DNA of 64,000 nucleotides from Syntrophomonadaceae bacterium (GTDB lineage Bacteria; Bacillota; Syntrophomonadia; Syntrophomonadales; Syntrophomonadaceae). The stretch covers positions 1 through 64,000 of the forward strand of contig JAAYNQ010000067.1 in the NCBI GenBank assembly GCA_012520725.1, in the 5' to 3' direction. A program made the translations under genes and the position numbers. The notes under the pieces were generated by a model. The model ran no database searches. It had not been told where the DNA came from and saw only the letters and a program-made list of their open reading frames with translations. This document shows, in pieces, positions 1 through 10,010 of this stretch; within the stretch, counting starts at the first letter, position 1, and each line of letters starts with the position of its first letter.

Positions 1-312
1 AAGCCGGTTTCAGCTCAATCCTTTAAATCCTAATTAAAATAGTTTCTTAATAAATGATAAAGATAAATGATAAAGCTTTTTTGCTGGATGTAGCGAAGGT
101 TTCCTGATATTATGAAAAAGTTAATAATAAGGATTTTAAGTAAGATATTTTACCAAATTGAGAAATATAATGCTAAGCTCTTTCTTGGTTTAGCCGGGTC
201 CTGGGGATTTTTAACCCCATAAGCTAATGAAAAAATTTTATGTGCAGGACTTTTATTGGAATATGTCGAATTTCTCAAAAGCCTATGAGAAAGAAGAGGA
301 GGTATACTGAAA
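1..312. other. Intergenic/leader region upstream of the BMP-family importer
   Basis: No gene is supported here. The region is AT-rich. It can form a nested hairpin: an outer TTAGC (190-194) with GCTAA (223-227), and an inner TGGGG (202-206) with CCCCA (215-219). No T-run follows, so it reads more as a leader structure or a weak end of an upstream transcript than as a terminator. I looked for the conserved loops of a purine riboswitch, because the operon encodes a nucleoside-type transporter, and did not find them. A Shine-Dalgarno AGGAGG at 296-301 serves the next gene. Confidence 0.4.
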
Positions 313-1419
313 TTGAAATTTAAAAGAGCGCTAATTTTATTGGTGATAGCCATGCTGCTAAGCACTTTGGCGGCAGGCTGCGGGGGTAATGCCCAAAGCG
401 AAGGTGAAGATCCCAATGATCAAAGTGAAAGCATAAAGGTAGGATGGGTCTATATCGGGGTCCCCGGTGACCATGGCTGGACCTATGCCCATGATCAGGG
501 ACGTCAGTATTTGGAAGCTGAGATTCCCGGAGTAGAATCCATAATTTTGGAGAATGTACCTGAAGGTGCAGATGCCGCGCGTAGCTTTGAGCAGCTGGCA
601 CAGGAAGGCTGTTCCATTATTTTTGGTAACACCTTCGGTTATGCTGATGCTATGCTGGCAGTGGCCAAGAAATACCCGGAGGTAAAATTTATGCACGCCA
701 CTGGTTTGGAGACCGCTGATAACCTGGGTACATATTTTGGTCGTATTTACCAGGCTCGTTACTTGAGCGGTATGATAGCCGGAGCTATGACTGAGAATAA
801 GCAGTTGGGCTATGTAGCAGCATTTCCAATTCCTGAAGTGGTACGGGGAATAAATGCTTTTACCCTGGGAGTGCAGGCGGTCAATCCAGAGGCCACCGTG
901 AAAGTGGTTTGGACCAATACCTGGTTTGATCCCACTAAAGAAAAGGAAGCCGCCAAGAGCCTATTGGAAGCCGGTTGTGATGTAATTGCCCAGCACCAGG
1001 ATACTGCAGAACCCCAGGTAGCAGCAGAAGATGCAGGCAAGTACAGTATAGGATATAATAGTGATATGCGGGAGTTTGCTCCTAATGCCAATCTTACTTC
1101 ACCCATCTGGAATTGGGGTCCTTTCTATGTTGACACCGTTAAATCAGTTTTGGATGGCACCTGGACTCCCGACGCCTATTGGGGGGGAATGGATGAAGGT
1201 ATAGTGGATCTGGCTCCTATTAGTGACCAAGTGCCCGCTGAAATAGTGCAAGAGGTAGAGGCTAAAAAACAAGCTATTATAAACAAGGAATGGGATGTAT
1301 TTACCGGTCCCATCAAAGCCCAAGACGGAAGTGAAAAGGTTGCCGAAGGACAGGTCATGACTGATGCAGAAATGTTAAGCATGGATTGGTTTGTGGCTGG
1401 AGTTCAAGGCACTCTGTAG
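313..1419 (+). CDS. BMP family ABC transporter substrate-binding lipoprotein
   Basis: Extracytoplasmic ligand-binding lipoprotein of the Bmp/PnrA family (basic membrane protein), whose characterised members bind purine or other nucleosides for import. The 368-residue product has a Lys/Arg N-terminus, a hydrophobic stretch and a lipobox LAAGC, so Cys23 should be lipidated and anchored to the membrane. The mature part keeps the family pattern of two Rossmann-like lobes, including VGWVYIGVPGDHGW near the N-terminus. Translation starts at TTG, 11 nt after AGGAGG. It is the first gene of a four-gene importer followed by an ATPase and two permeases. Family is secure; the substrate is inferred. Confidence 0.88.
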   Translation: MKFKRALILLVIAMLLSTLAAGCGGNAQSEGEDPNDQSESIKVGWVYIGVPGDHGWTYAHDQGRQYLEAEIPGVESIILENVPEGADAARSFEQLAQEGCSIIFGNTFGYADAMLAVAKKYPEVKFMHATGLETADNLGTYFGRIYQARYLSGMIAGAMTENKQLGYVAAFPIPEVVRGINAFTLGVQAVNPEATVKVVWTNTWFDPTKEKEAAKSLLEAGCDVIAQHQDTAEPQVAAEDAGKYSIGYNSDMREFAPNANLTSPIWNWGPFYVDTVKSVLDGTWTPDAYWGGMDEGIVDLAPISDQVPAEIVQEVEAKKQAIINKEWDVFTGPIKAQDGSEKVAEGQVMTDAEMLSMDWFVAGVQGTL

Positions 1420-1438
1420 TGAGCTGTAAAGGTGGAGG

Positions 1439-1458
1439 GGGCGGCTTAAAGGCCGCCC
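1439..1458 (+). promoter_or_regulatory. Intercistronic hairpin between binding-protein and ATPase genes
   Basis: A perfect 7-bp GC stem (GGGCGGC 1439-1445, GCCGCCC 1452-1458) with a 6-nt loop lies in the 62-nt gap. Only a short T-run follows. In binding-protein-dependent importers such structures often protect the upstream mRNA or cause partial termination so the binding protein is made in excess; here that role is inferred. Confidence 0.55.
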
Positions 1459-1481
1459 TTTACCTTGGAGGGATTTAACAG

Positions 1482-3008
1482 TTGAAAAGAACTCCTGTAA
1501 TAGAAATGAAAGGAATAAGCAAGCGTTTTCCTGGAGTAGTGGCTAATGACAATATCAGCTTCCGGGTTTATCCTGGGGAAATTCATGCCCTCTTAGGGGA
1601 AAACGGAGCCGGCAAATCCACTTTGATGAGTATCCTAGCCGGCTTATACCGGCCGGATAATGGGATCATTAAGGTGAAAGGGAAGGTAGTTCGGCTGGAT
1701 TCTCCTCGCAAAGCTCTGGAGGCAGGCATCGGTATGATCTACCAGCATTTTAGGTTGATAGAGAAGTTTACCGTAGCAGAAAATATTGTATTGGGAGCTC
1801 CCCATAGCCCGGCTAAAATAAAGCGGGAACTGATAGAAAGGGAGACGGAAAAAATATCCCAAAACTATGGTTTGACTATTAATCCGGGAGCCCGGGTACA
1901 TCAACTCTCCCTGGGTGAACAGCAGCGGGTGGAGATCATAAAGATGCTGTACCGGGGCTGTGAGGTACTGATAATGGATGAGCCTACCACGGTCCTTACT
2001 CCTGGTGAGGTCAAGGAATTATTCCAGATATTACGAGCTATGAGCAGACAGGGTAAATGTATTGTATTGATTACCCATAAATTGAACGAGGTTATGGAAA
2101 TAGCTGATTATGTTACGGTATTGCGGCGGGGCCGGGTGGTGGGTGAAGATAGAATTGAGAACCTGGATGAAAGCCGCTTAACCCGGATGATGGTGGCCCG
2201 GGAGGTGGAGTATTCCCAGGTGCAAAGAGATAAAGCTCCAGGTCAGGTGATATTGAATGTAGACCGACTTAAGGTTCGGGGAGATTTGGGACATCTGGCG
2301 GTGAAAGAGGCCAGCTTTGATTTGCGCCAGGGAGAAATTATGGCCATTGCAGGGGTAGCAGGTAACGGACAAAAGGAATTAGTGGAAGCTTTGGCCGGAA
2401 TTCGTCCTTCCTCCGGCAGTATAGAATACCAGGGAGAAGAAATAGCTCATCTTAAGGTAAGACAGAGAATAAGCCTAGGCATTAATATGGTTCCCGAGGA
2501 TCGTATAGGTACTGGTTTGGTGCCTAACCTGAGCCTTATCGACAACAGCATTTTGCGCAATTATTATAAGGAAGAGTTCCTCAGCAGCTTTTTTATTGAT
2601 TATAAGAAGGTAAGACGTTATACGGAAGGAATAGTAGATAAATACAATGTTTATTTTTCTGATTTAAAGCATCCGGTTAATTACCTGTCCGGGGGCAATT
2701 TGCAGAAACTGCTGTTGGGGCGGGAAATCGAACAGACGCCCAGAGTGCTATTGGCCTCTTATCCGGTCAGGGGGTTGGATGTGGCAGCGGCGGAGGATAT
2801 TTATGGCTTGTTACTGAAAGAAAGGGAAAAGGGAACTGCTATTTTACTGGTCCTGGAGGACCTGGAGGATATATTTAGGATTGCGGATAGAGTAGCGGTA
2901 ATGTATCAGGGCAGTATATCGGGGATATTGGAGGTTAATAAAACCTCCATAGAGGAGATTGGATCACTTATGGTAGGAGCCCAGTTGACAGGAGTAGAAA
3001 ATGGCTAA
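1482..3008 (+). CDS. Nucleoside/sugar-type ABC transporter ATP-binding protein (two ABC domains)
   Basis: Energising subunit of the importer, of the YufO/NupO and RbsA-like class, with two fused ABC domains in 508 residues. The first domain has a full Walker A (GENGAGKST), the signature LSLGEQQR and Walker B MDEPT. The second has a degenerate Walker A (GVAGNGQKE) and signature LSGGNLQK, and Walker B is reduced to LLASYP, typical of the catalytically weak second half in this class. TTG start at 1482 after GGAGGG. The last 8 bases overlap the next gene, indicating translational coupling. Confidence 0.92.
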   Translation: MKRTPVIEMKGISKRFPGVVANDNISFRVYPGEIHALLGENGAGKSTLMSILAGLYRPDNGIIKVKGKVVRLDSPRKALEAGIGMIYQHFRLIEKFTVAENIVLGAPHSPAKIKRELIERETEKISQNYGLTINPGARVHQLSLGEQQRVEIIKMLYRGCEVLIMDEPTTVLTPGEVKELFQILRAMSRQGKCIVLITHKLNEVMEIADYVTVLRRGRVVGEDRIENLDESRLTRMMVAREVEYSQVQRDKAPGQVILNVDRLKVRGDLGHLAVKEASFDLRQGEIMAIAGVAGNGQKELVEALAGIRPSSGSIEYQGEEIAHLKVRQRISLGINMVPEDRIGTGLVPNLSLIDNSILRNYYKEEFLSSFFIDYKKVRRYTEGIVDKYNVYFSDLKHPVNYLSGGNLQKLLLGREIEQTPRVLLASYPVRGLDVAAAEDIYGLLLKEREKGTAILLVLEDLEDIFRIADRVAVMYQGSISGILEVNKTSIEEIGSLMVGAQLTGVENG

Positions 3009-4071
3009 GATTAAATTGATCCGAAGAGAAAAAGAATCGCCCCTAGCGCGGGTATTGGTACCAGTGGCATCTGTGTTAATGGCTTTTGCCGTAGGCTGGA
3101 TTATACTGGCCCTGGCCGGGCATAACCCGGTGCTGGTTTATCAGAAATTATATAATGGTGCTTTAGGCAGTCCCTATGCCATATCGGAAACCATAGTTAA
3201 AGCAATTCCCCTTATGATTGCTGGTCTGGCAGTATCCCTGGCCTTTAGGATGAAATTATGGAATATTGGAGCGGAAGGACAGATATATATAGGAGCCCTG
3301 GCAGCCAGTTGGATTGCCTTGAACCTGGGGCAGAGCAGCGGCCCTTTAGTTATCCTTCCACTTATGATGATAGCGGCTTTTGCTGCCGGGGCATCTTGGG
3401 GCTTGATACCCGGGGTATTGAGAGCCTACTGGCAGGTTAATGAGACCATAATCACATTGATGCTTAATTATGTGGCTATTTACTGGGTGGATTACCTGAT
3501 CTTTGGTCCCTGGAAAGATCCCAACAGTATGGGATTCCCTCTAACCCCCATTTTCTCTGCTGCCGCTCAGCTCCCCACCTGGGGAGATAGCAGGGTCCAC
3601 TTGGGTCTCTTGCTGGCAATTATCATAGCTATCTTATTTTACCTGGGTATTCAATATACTCGCTGGGGTTACGAGGTCCGGGTTATGGGACAAAGCCCTT
3701 CGGCGGCCAGATATGCCGGTATGAATGTTACAAAAAATATAATGCTGGTAATGCTCATTAGTGGGGGAATCGCTGGAATAGCAGGGATGATAGAAGTATC
3801 CGGTATTACCCATCGCTTACAGCAGGGAATATCGCCTGGTTATGGTTATACCGCTATTATAGTAGCCTGGCTGTCCCGGCTGAATCCTCTGGCCATCATT
3901 ATGGTAGCTTTTCTGTTCGGAGCCCTTCTGGTAGGTGGCTTTGCGGTGCAGTTGGTGGGGGTATCATTCTCCATCACCCAGGTGCTACAAGGTACGGTAT
4001 TATTCTTTCTCCTGGCAGGAGAGATATTTATCAATTATAAAATAGTTTTGTCACACAAGGAGGTCCTGTAA
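3001..4071 (+). CDS. ABC transporter permease, nucleoside type (first)
   Basis: Integral membrane permease of the BPD_transp_2 family (YufP/NupP-like), 356 residues with multiple hydrophobic segments. The family motif NIGAEGQIYIGA lies near residue 82, and TLMLNYVA follows in the middle. It pairs with the permease encoded directly downstream to form the channel. Its ATG lies inside the end of the ATPase gene, and its stop TAA shares one base with the next start (TAATG), so all three are probably translated as one coupled unit. Confidence 0.9.
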   Translation: MAKIKLIRREKESPLARVLVPVASVLMAFAVGWIILALAGHNPVLVYQKLYNGALGSPYAISETIVKAIPLMIAGLAVSLAFRMKLWNIGAEGQIYIGALAASWIALNLGQSSGPLVILPLMMIAAFAAGASWGLIPGVLRAYWQVNETIITLMLNYVAIYWVDYLIFGPWKDPNSMGFPLTPIFSAAAQLPTWGDSRVHLGLLLAIIIAILFYLGIQYTRWGYEVRVMGQSPSAARYAGMNVTKNIMLVMLISGGIAGIAGMIEVSGITHRLQQGISPGYGYTAIIVAWLSRLNPLAIIMVAFLFGALLVGGFAVQLVGVSFSITQVLQGTVLFFLLAGEIFINYKIVLSHKEVL

Positions 4072-5000
4072 TGGATATTAATGCCTGGACGGCCTTGCTG
4101 GCCGCCACCATAGTGGCAGGTACCCCCATTTTGTTCGCGGCCGCTGGAGAACTGCTGGCGGAAAGGTCAGGGATACTTAACCTGGGAGTAGAGGGTATGA
4201 TGCTGGTAGGTGCAGCCCTGGGTTTTATCGTCACCGTTAATACGGGTAATCATTGCTTAGGCCTGCTGGCAGCTCTGGCCGGGGGAGGTAGTATGGCTGC
4301 CATACATGCCCTGGTCACGGTTAGTCTGAGGGGCAATCAAGTGGTAAGCGGTTTGGCATTGACTATTTTCGGCAGTGGTTTTAGCGGTTTCCTGGGAAAA
4401 AGTTATCAGGGTATACCAATGAACTATGGCTTTAAATCCTTAAATATACCGTTTTTGTCTGATCTGCCCTATGTAGGTCCAGTGTTTTTTCGTCATGATA
4501 TACTGGTATACTTGTCGGTACTACTGGCTATTTTAATGTGGTATCTGCTTTTCCAAACCAAGTGGGGGCTGGCTATTCGCTCGGTAGGAGAAAACCCCCA
4601 GGCAGCAGATGCCGTGGGTATTGATGTCTCCCGGATTCGATATCTGTGTACAATAGTTGGAGGAATGATGGCGGGATTGGGAGGAGCTTATATATCCCTG
4701 GTTTATGCTCCCACCTGGCAGGAAAATATGACTGCCGGAAGGGGATGGATTGCTGTTGCCTTAGTCATCTTTGCTCTCTGGAACCCTACCCGGGCTATTT
4801 TGGGCGCTTATCTTTTTGGAGGGGTGGAAGCCCTAACCTTCCGTTTGCAGACCATAGGTATTAACCTCTCTTCTTTTTTCCTGGTTATGTTCCCCTATCT
4901 GGTAACCATATTGGTGCTGGTACTGGTAACCATTAGGCGGCGTCAAGATGCAGGTGCTCCCCAGGCTCTCAGTATGGCCTATGACCGGGAAGAACGATGA
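4071..5000 (+). CDS. ABC transporter permease, nucleoside type (second)
   Basis: Second membrane subunit (YufQ/NupQ-like), 309 residues, mostly hydrophobic. The signature LNLGVEGMMLVGA is seen near residue 38, and SVGENPQAADAVGID is a family-typical cytoplasmic loop that contacts the ATPase. It overlaps the previous gene by one base. The short hydrophilic tail is rich in Arg and Glu. It closes the importer operon; the following 109 bp carry no clear terminator. Confidence 0.9.
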   Translation: MDINAWTALLAATIVAGTPILFAAAGELLAERSGILNLGVEGMMLVGAALGFIVTVNTGNHCLGLLAALAGGGSMAAIHALVTVSLRGNQVVSGLALTIFGSGFSGFLGKSYQGIPMNYGFKSLNIPFLSDLPYVGPVFFRHDILVYLSVLLAILMWYLLFQTKWGLAIRSVGENPQAADAVGIDVSRIRYLCTIVGGMMAGLGGAYISLVYAPTWQENMTAGRGWIAVALVIFALWNPTRAILGAYLFGGVEALTFRLQTIGINLSSFFLVMFPYLVTILVLVLVTIRRRQDAGAPQALSMAYDREER

Positions 5001-5109
5001 GTTGGGGAAGATAATGCCCCCAAATAGACTTCTATGAAAGTATGGGAGCTATGAATTATTTATCCGGGATAACGGAGAATATACTTAGATCTTGTCTTGG
5101 AGGTTTGAA

Positions 5110-6486
5110 ATGATAGAAAAATCCCTGCTGACTGAAGTAATTGGATTGGCTTACGGAAAAGGACTTGATTTGGCTGAAATATATGTAGAGGAGAAACAGT
5201 CCAGCAATATATTGATGGAAGATAATCGGATTGAAAAAATCCATAGTGGCAGAGAAAAGGGAGCCGGAATAAGAGTAGTAAAAGATTATAATACGGCTTA
5301 TGTTTATACCAATGACCTAAGCCGCCAGGGATTGATAAAGGCAGCTACCCTGGCCCGAGATGCCATTGGAGGTCGGGCTGACCCCCAGCAGGCAGTAATC
5401 ATGGGACCGGAACAGAAAGCCCCGGTCAGAGCTGATTGCCGCTTCCTGGATTGGGAAGACCGGATACAGCTTATTGTGGAGGCAAACCAGGCTGCGCGAG
5501 GGGTTTCCGGGCTAATCCGCCAGGTTATGATAGCAGCGGCTGATGTTCAAAAGCATATACAAATAGTCAACAGCCGTGGGGAATACATAGAAGAACAGCG
5601 AAGCCGGGTTAGATTACTGGTTAATACCGTAGCCGGGAATAAAGGAAGAATCCAAACTGGATATGAGTCCATTGGAGGAGTCGGGGGTTGGGAATTGCTG
5701 GAGCAGATCTCTTTAGCCTCAATGGCTCTTAAAGCAGCAGAATTGTCGGTCCGTATGCTTTCGGCACCCCCCGCCCCGGCCGGGAAAATGCCAGTGGTAA
5801 TGTCTTCAGAAGCAGGAGGAACCATGGTCCATGAAGCATGTGGGCATGGTTTGGAAGCTGATTTGGTTCAAAAGGGGCTATCGGTTTATAAGAATAAACT
5901 GGGGCAAAAGGTAGCTGCTGATTGTGTAAGTGTGATTGATGACGCTACTCTGGCCGACAAGTATGGGTCATATTATTTTGATGATGAGGGCAGCAGGGGG
6001 CAGAGAACGGTATTAATTGAAAACGGGATATTGAAGACTTACCTCTATGATTGGCTCAGCGCCAGGAAAGATGGAGTTGCCTCAAGCGGAAACGGACGCC
6101 GGGAGTCCTATCAGCATAAGCCGGTGGTGCGTATGAGCAATACCTTAATAGCTCCGGGCCAGGATGATCCAGAAGAGATTATTTCTTCAACCCCTCACGG
6201 TTTATTGGTTAAGAAGATGGGGGGAGGCCAGGTTAATACTACCAATGGGGATTTCGTTTTTGATGTGCAGGAAGGATATTTGATTCAAGACGGACGAATA
6301 AAACATCCGGTGCGTGGAGCTACTTTGATTGGTAACGGCCCCTGGGTATTATCAAATATAGATCGAGTAGGTCATGATTTGGGTTTTAGTTTGGGAGTAT
6401 GCGGCAAGGATGGACAGGGAGTACCGGTAGCCGATGCCCAGCCTACCATCCGCATCAAGGAACTGACGGTGGGGGGTACCGCTTAA
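5110..6486 (+). CDS. tldD: TldD family metalloprotease
   Basis: Zinc-dependent protease subunit of the TldD/TldE pair, which in characterised bacteria processes modified peptides and the CcdA antitoxin. The 458-residue protein has the metal-binding motif HEACGHGLEAD (HExxxH) in its middle, as expected for the catalytic TldD partner. An in-frame TTG at 5092 exists, but the Shine-Dalgarno TTGGAGG (5097-5103) points to ATG 5110. The partner gene follows 49 bp downstream. The peptide substrate here is unknown, since no RiPP precursor is visible nearby. Confidence 0.92.
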   Translation: MIEKSLLTEVIGLAYGKGLDLAEIYVEEKQSSNILMEDNRIEKIHSGREKGAGIRVVKDYNTAYVYTNDLSRQGLIKAATLARDAIGGRADPQQAVIMGPEQKAPVRADCRFLDWEDRIQLIVEANQAARGVSGLIRQVMIAAADVQKHIQIVNSRGEYIEEQRSRVRLLVNTVAGNKGRIQTGYESIGGVGGWELLEQISLASMALKAAELSVRMLSAPPAPAGKMPVVMSSEAGGTMVHEACGHGLEADLVQKGLSVYKNKLGQKVAADCVSVIDDATLADKYGSYYFDDEGSRGQRTVLIENGILKTYLYDWLSARKDGVASSGNGRRESYQHKPVVRMSNTLIAPGQDDPEEIISSTPHGLLVKKMGGGQVNTTNGDFVFDVQEGYLIQDGRIKHPVRGATLIGNGPWVLSNIDRVGHDLGFSLGVCGKDGQGVPVADAQPTIRIKELTVGGTA

Positions 6487-6535
6487 ACCCGGAAAGCTTA
6501 GTGGCCTAATAAACATAATTACTGGGAGGCTTAGT

Positions 6536-7873
6536 ATGAAAGAGATTCTTAGCCAGGTGGGAGAAAAAGCTTTGGATGAAGCATTGCAGAGTGGAGCGGA
6601 AGCCGAGGTTTTTCTGATGCAAGCTAAAGAACTGGAGATAGAGGTGGTTAAAGGCCAGGTAGAGACCCTAAAACAAGCGGAGGAAATCGGACTGGGTATC
6701 AGGGTATTAAAACAAGGCCGAACTGGATTTGCTTTTAGCAGTGATCTAAGTCCGGTGGCCGTTAAACAAGCGGTAGAGGATGCTATCAAGATTTCTTTTC
6801 TGGCTGCTCCGGATGAGTACCAGGTTTTGCCCCCAAAGGCTGAATACCCGGTTCTGAATTTATACGATCAGGCTACAGTTGATATGAGTATAGAGGAGAA
6901 AATAGAAATAGCCCGTTCGGTAGAACACTCAGCCTTGAGTGTGGACAGACGAATTTCCATTATTGAAAGAGCTGGTTATGCAGATGTGGAATACTGTAAT
7001 TTAATAATGAATAGCAAAGGCCTGTATGCATATGAAACCGGTAATTATTGCGGCATATATATATTTCTGGTAGCGGAAGACGAGAATGATGCTCAGAACG
7101 GGTTTTCCTCCATGTCAGTTAGAAAGGCATGGGATCTATCCCCAGCCCGAATTGGGAAAGAGGCGGCGAGAAATGCTATTCGAGCTTTGCACGCTAAAAG
7201 AGTGGGGTCAGGGCATATGCCGGTAGTATTGGATCCCTATGTTGCCACCAGGTTTTGCGGGATAATTGCTTCCATGGTGAACGCGGAAGCAGTCCAAAAA
7301 GGGAAATCCCTCTTGGCTGGAAAAGTGGGGGAACAGGTAGCTTCCAGCTGCCTCAGTATAGTTGATCAGGCCTTGTTGCCGGATGGGATAGGCAGCTATC
7401 GTTTTGATAGCGAAGGGGTACCGGCCCAGAACAAAACCATAATAGAAAATGGTGTACTTAATACTTATTTACATAATACTTATACTGCTGGCAAAGAAGG
7501 AGGAAAATCTACCGGAAATGCCCAGCGTGGATCTTTTAGGGGACTGCCCGGGGTAGGAAGCAGCAATTTTTCTGTGGTGCCAGGCTTTATGGAGCAGGAA
7601 TACCTATTGGATGGTATAGAACAAGGGTTGTATGTTACTGAAGTAATGGGCATGCATACGGCCAACCCCATATCAGGGGATTTTTCCATCGGAGCAGCTG
7701 GTTTGGTGATCGAAAACGGGGTTTTAAGCTATCCTTTTAGGGGGGTAACCATAGCCGGTAATATGGCAGAATTCCTCATGAATATTGATGCCCTGGCTTC
7801 TGATCTCAGGTTTTATGGAGGAAAAGGAGCTCCCAGCCTGCGCCTTAAAGAATTAAGCATTGCTGGGGATTAG
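6536..7873 (+). CDS. tldE: TldE/PmbA family protein
   Basis: Non-catalytic or regulatory partner of TldD, 445 residues. It shares the overall TldD fold (GIRVLKQGRTGFAFSSDLS near the N-terminus) but lacks the HExxxH zinc motif, as is normal for TldE/PmbA. Known pairs form heterodimers that open a sealed proteolytic chamber. ATG at 6536 is preceded by GGGAGGC. The gene's last bases include the Shine-Dalgarno region of aroQ, suggesting one transcript. Confidence 0.9.
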   Translation: MKEILSQVGEKALDEALQSGAEAEVFLMQAKELEIEVVKGQVETLKQAEEIGLGIRVLKQGRTGFAFSSDLSPVAVKQAVEDAIKISFLAAPDEYQVLPPKAEYPVLNLYDQATVDMSIEEKIEIARSVEHSALSVDRRISIIERAGYADVEYCNLIMNSKGLYAYETGNYCGIYIFLVAEDENDAQNGFSSMSVRKAWDLSPARIGKEAARNAIRALHAKRVGSGHMPVVLDPYVATRFCGIIASMVNAEAVQKGKSLLAGKVGEQVASSCLSIVDQALLPDGIGSYRFDSEGVPAQNKTIIENGVLNTYLHNTYTAGKEGGKSTGNAQRGSFRGLPGVGSSNFSVVPGFMEQEYLLDGIEQGLYVTEVMGMHTANPISGDFSIGAAGLVIENGVLSYPFRGVTIAGNMAEFLMNIDALASDLRFYGGKGAPSLRLKELSIAGD

Positions 7874-7889
7874 TAGGGAGGAATTGCTT

Positions 7890-8348
7890 TTGAGATATAA
7901 AATTCTGATTATCAATGGACCCAATTTAAATCTCCTGGGAAGCAGAGAACAGGAGATATATGGGACTGCTACCCTGGAAGAAATCAACCAGGAGCTGGAA
8001 GTGATAGCCCGCAAGCAGGGAGTAGAGATAGAGTTCTTCCAATCTAATCATGAGGGAGAATTGATTGATAAAATTCATTCAGCTCCAGGCCGGTTTCACT
8101 ACCTGATAATAAATGCCGGAGCTTATACTCATTACAGCATAGCTCTTTATGATGCCCTGAAAGCCGTATCCATACCTTTTATAGAGGTACATATGTCCAA
8201 TTTGGCAGCCCGGGAACCTTTTCGCCAGAAATCCCTCTTATCACCTCTGGCTACCGGAAAGATATGCGGCCTGGGCCCATTGAGCTACAAAATGGCATTA
8301 ATGGCAGCTTGTGAAATCCTCCTGGGTGAAGGGGAGGATTCCCTATGA
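7890..8348 (+). CDS. aroQ: 3-dehydroquinate dehydratase, type II
   Basis: Third step of the shikimate pathway: trans-dehydration of 3-dehydroquinate to 3-dehydroshikimate. The N-terminal INGPNLNLLGSRE motif and the later FFQSNHEGELID and HVHMSN-like segment (here EVHMSNLAARE) are type II hallmarks, with the catalytic Tyr in the flexible loop (REQEIYG). An in-frame ATG at 7860 lies inside tldE, but AGGGAGG at 7875-7881 places the start at TTG 7890, giving 152 residues, the family's usual length. The stop overlaps the next start (ATGA). Confidence 0.93.
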   Translation: MRYKILIINGPNLNLLGSREQEIYGTATLEEINQELEVIARKQGVEIEFFQSNHEGELIDKIHSAPGRFHYLIINAGAYTHYSIALYDALKAVSIPFIEVHMSNLAAREPFRQKSLLSPLATGKICGLGPLSYKMALMAACEILLGEGEDSL

Positions 8349-9424
8349 GTCAGCAACGTTTGGAGAAACTGCGCCATAAAATGGAAGCCCAGGGAATGGA
8401 GGCTATGCTGGTAAGCAAAAGGGAAAACATCAGGTATTTGTCGGGGTTTACCGCAGGAAGCGATGCCCTGCTACTGATAAGCCTGCAAGATCAATATATT
8501 CTCACGGACAGTCGTTATACCGAGCAAGCCGGAAGGGAGTGTCCCAACTGGGAACTTATCCTGGAGAAGCCTCCCGATCGTAAAGCTTTGCAGCATTTAA
8601 GCAAAAAATATAAAGGGATTGCTTTTGAGAGCCAGGACCTTTCCTATTATGAATATCTTAAGCTGGAAGATGAAATTCCCAGCCGGCTCATACCAACTCT
8701 GGGCATGGTTGAAGAGCTAAGGCTGATTAAAGAGGAGGGGGAATTGGAACTCTTAAGAAAAGCGGCTGTAATCGGAGATAAGGTATTTGAAAAAATAAGC
8801 AGCCTTATTCAGGTCGGTATCAGCGAAAGCCATATAGCCAACCAGGTTCTTTATTATCTGAAAGACTATGGCTGTGAAAAAGAATCTTTTGATATTATCA
8901 GTGTGTCAGGTCCCAATGCGGCTTTGCCCCACGGAAGCCCTGGAAGCAGGCTGCTTCAGGCCGGAGATATGCTGACTCTGGATTATGGAGGTTTTTACCA
9001 GGGGTATGCTGGTGATATGACCCGAACCGTAGCCATAGGGAAAGCAGATCCCGAGTTTCGGGACAAGTACCAGGCAGTATTAGAAGCTCAAATCAATGGG
9101 ATCAATATGGTGAAGGCCGGGGAGTCTTGCTCCAATATCGATAAGTCAGTTAGAAATACTCTGAAAAAATATGGACTGGAACCATTCTTTATTCATGGAA
9201 CGGGTCACGGTCTGGGTTTGGAGATACATGAAAGTCCTCGGGTATCCTCTCAGAGCAGTGAAATTCTTGAGAAGAATATGCTGATCACAATAGAACCAGG
9301 TATATATATTCCTGGCTGGGGAGGAATTCGTATAGAGGATACCGTAATTGTTAAGGATGGAGGTTGTGAAATAATAACCCATTCCGATAAGAATCTATTA
9401 ATTATTGATGGAGGGATAAAATGA
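8345..9424 (+). CDS. M24 family Xaa-Pro aminopeptidase
   Basis: Cytosolic aminopeptidase of the pita-bread fold that releases N-terminal residues preceding proline. The 359-residue protein has an N-terminal creatinase-like domain ([13 protein letters not shown]) and a C-terminal catalytic domain. Metal ligands are visible as LDYGG and AGDMTRT (Asp), HGTGHGLGL (His), TIEPGIY (Glu) and IRIEDT (Glu). It overlaps aroQ and efp by four bases each (ATGA), so aroQ, this gene and efp are translationally coupled. An aroQ-pepP-efp order is common in Firmicutes. Confidence 0.93.
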   Translation: MSQQRLEKLRHKMEAQGMEAMLVSKRENIRYLSGFTAGSDALLLISLQDQYILTDSRYTEQAGRECPNWELILEKPPDRKALQHLSKKYKGIAFESQDLSYYEYLKLEDEIPSRLIPTLGMVEELRLIKEEGELELLRKAAVIGDKVFEKISSLIQVGISESHIANQVLYYLKDYGCEKESFDIISVSGPNAALPHGSPGSRLLQAGDMLTLDYGGFYQGYAGDMTRTVAIGKADPEFRDKYQAVLEAQINGINMVKAGESCSNIDKSVRNTLKKYGLEPFFIHGTGHGLGLEIHESPRVSSQSSEILEKNMLITIEPGIYIPGWGGIRIEDTVIVKDGGCEIITHSDKNLLIIDGGIK

Positions 9425-9978
9425 TATCAGTCAATGATTTTAAAACCGGGGTAACGGTGGAATTGGACGGAGCAGCATACCAGGTGGTTGATTTTCAGCA
9501 TGTTAAGCCCGGAAAAGGAGCCGCTTTTGTCAGAGCCAAATTGAAAAATCTCCAAACTGGGGCCACGGTAGAAAGAACCTTTCGAGGTGGTGAGAAAATA
9601 AGCAAAGCCCATGTGGACCGCCGGGAAATGCAATATCTGTACAATGACGGGCAGGACTATATATGCATGGATAATGAAAACTATGAACAGATAAGCATCA
9701 GCAAGAGTCAAATCGGAGATGGGGTAAAATGGCTGCTGGAAAACATGAATATATATGTATTGATTTTCCAGGGCAATATAATCGGATTGGAGTTGCCTAA
9801 TTTTGTGGAATTACGGGTAACAGAAACCGAACCCGGAATAAAAGGAGACACTGCTACCGGAGCTACCAAGAATGCTACTTTGGAGACCGGAGCAGTGGTA
9901 CAAGTGCCACTCTTTGTTGAAGAAGGAGATGTCTTGCGCATCGATACCCGTACCGGGCAATACATGGAAAGGGCTTAA
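9421..9978 (+). CDS. efp: Translation elongation factor P
   Basis: Relieves ribosome stalling at polyproline stretches by binding next to the P site. The 185-residue product matches the normal EF-P length with KOW-like domain I, OB domains II and III, and a C-terminal domain ending in [13 protein letters not shown]. The loop [12 protein letters not shown] carries the lysine that is post-translationally modified in several bacteria. ATG overlaps the upstream peptidase stop. No terminator is obvious; an 815-bp gene-poor region follows. Confidence 0.96.
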   Translation: MISVNDFKTGVTVELDGAAYQVVDFQHVKPGKGAAFVRAKLKNLQTGATVERTFRGGEKISKAHVDRREMQYLYNDGQDYICMDNENYEQISISKSQIGDGVKWLLENMNIYVLIFQGNIIGLELPNFVELRVTETEPGIKGDTATGATKNATLETGAVVQVPLFVEEGDVLRIDTRTGQYMERA

Positions 9979-10010
9979 TAAGAGAATAGCCTTTATGGTA
10001 AGATGCTGAT

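Noticed and set aside
264-270. TGTCGAA, an exact 0A box, upstream of the BMP-family gene
   Set aside because: A 7-mer is expected several times by chance on both strands of 64 kb, and the gene has no known sporulation link.
1-312. Purine riboswitch in front of the nucleoside-type importer
   Set aside because: The conserved loop sequences of the purine aptamer are not present; only simple hairpins can be drawn.
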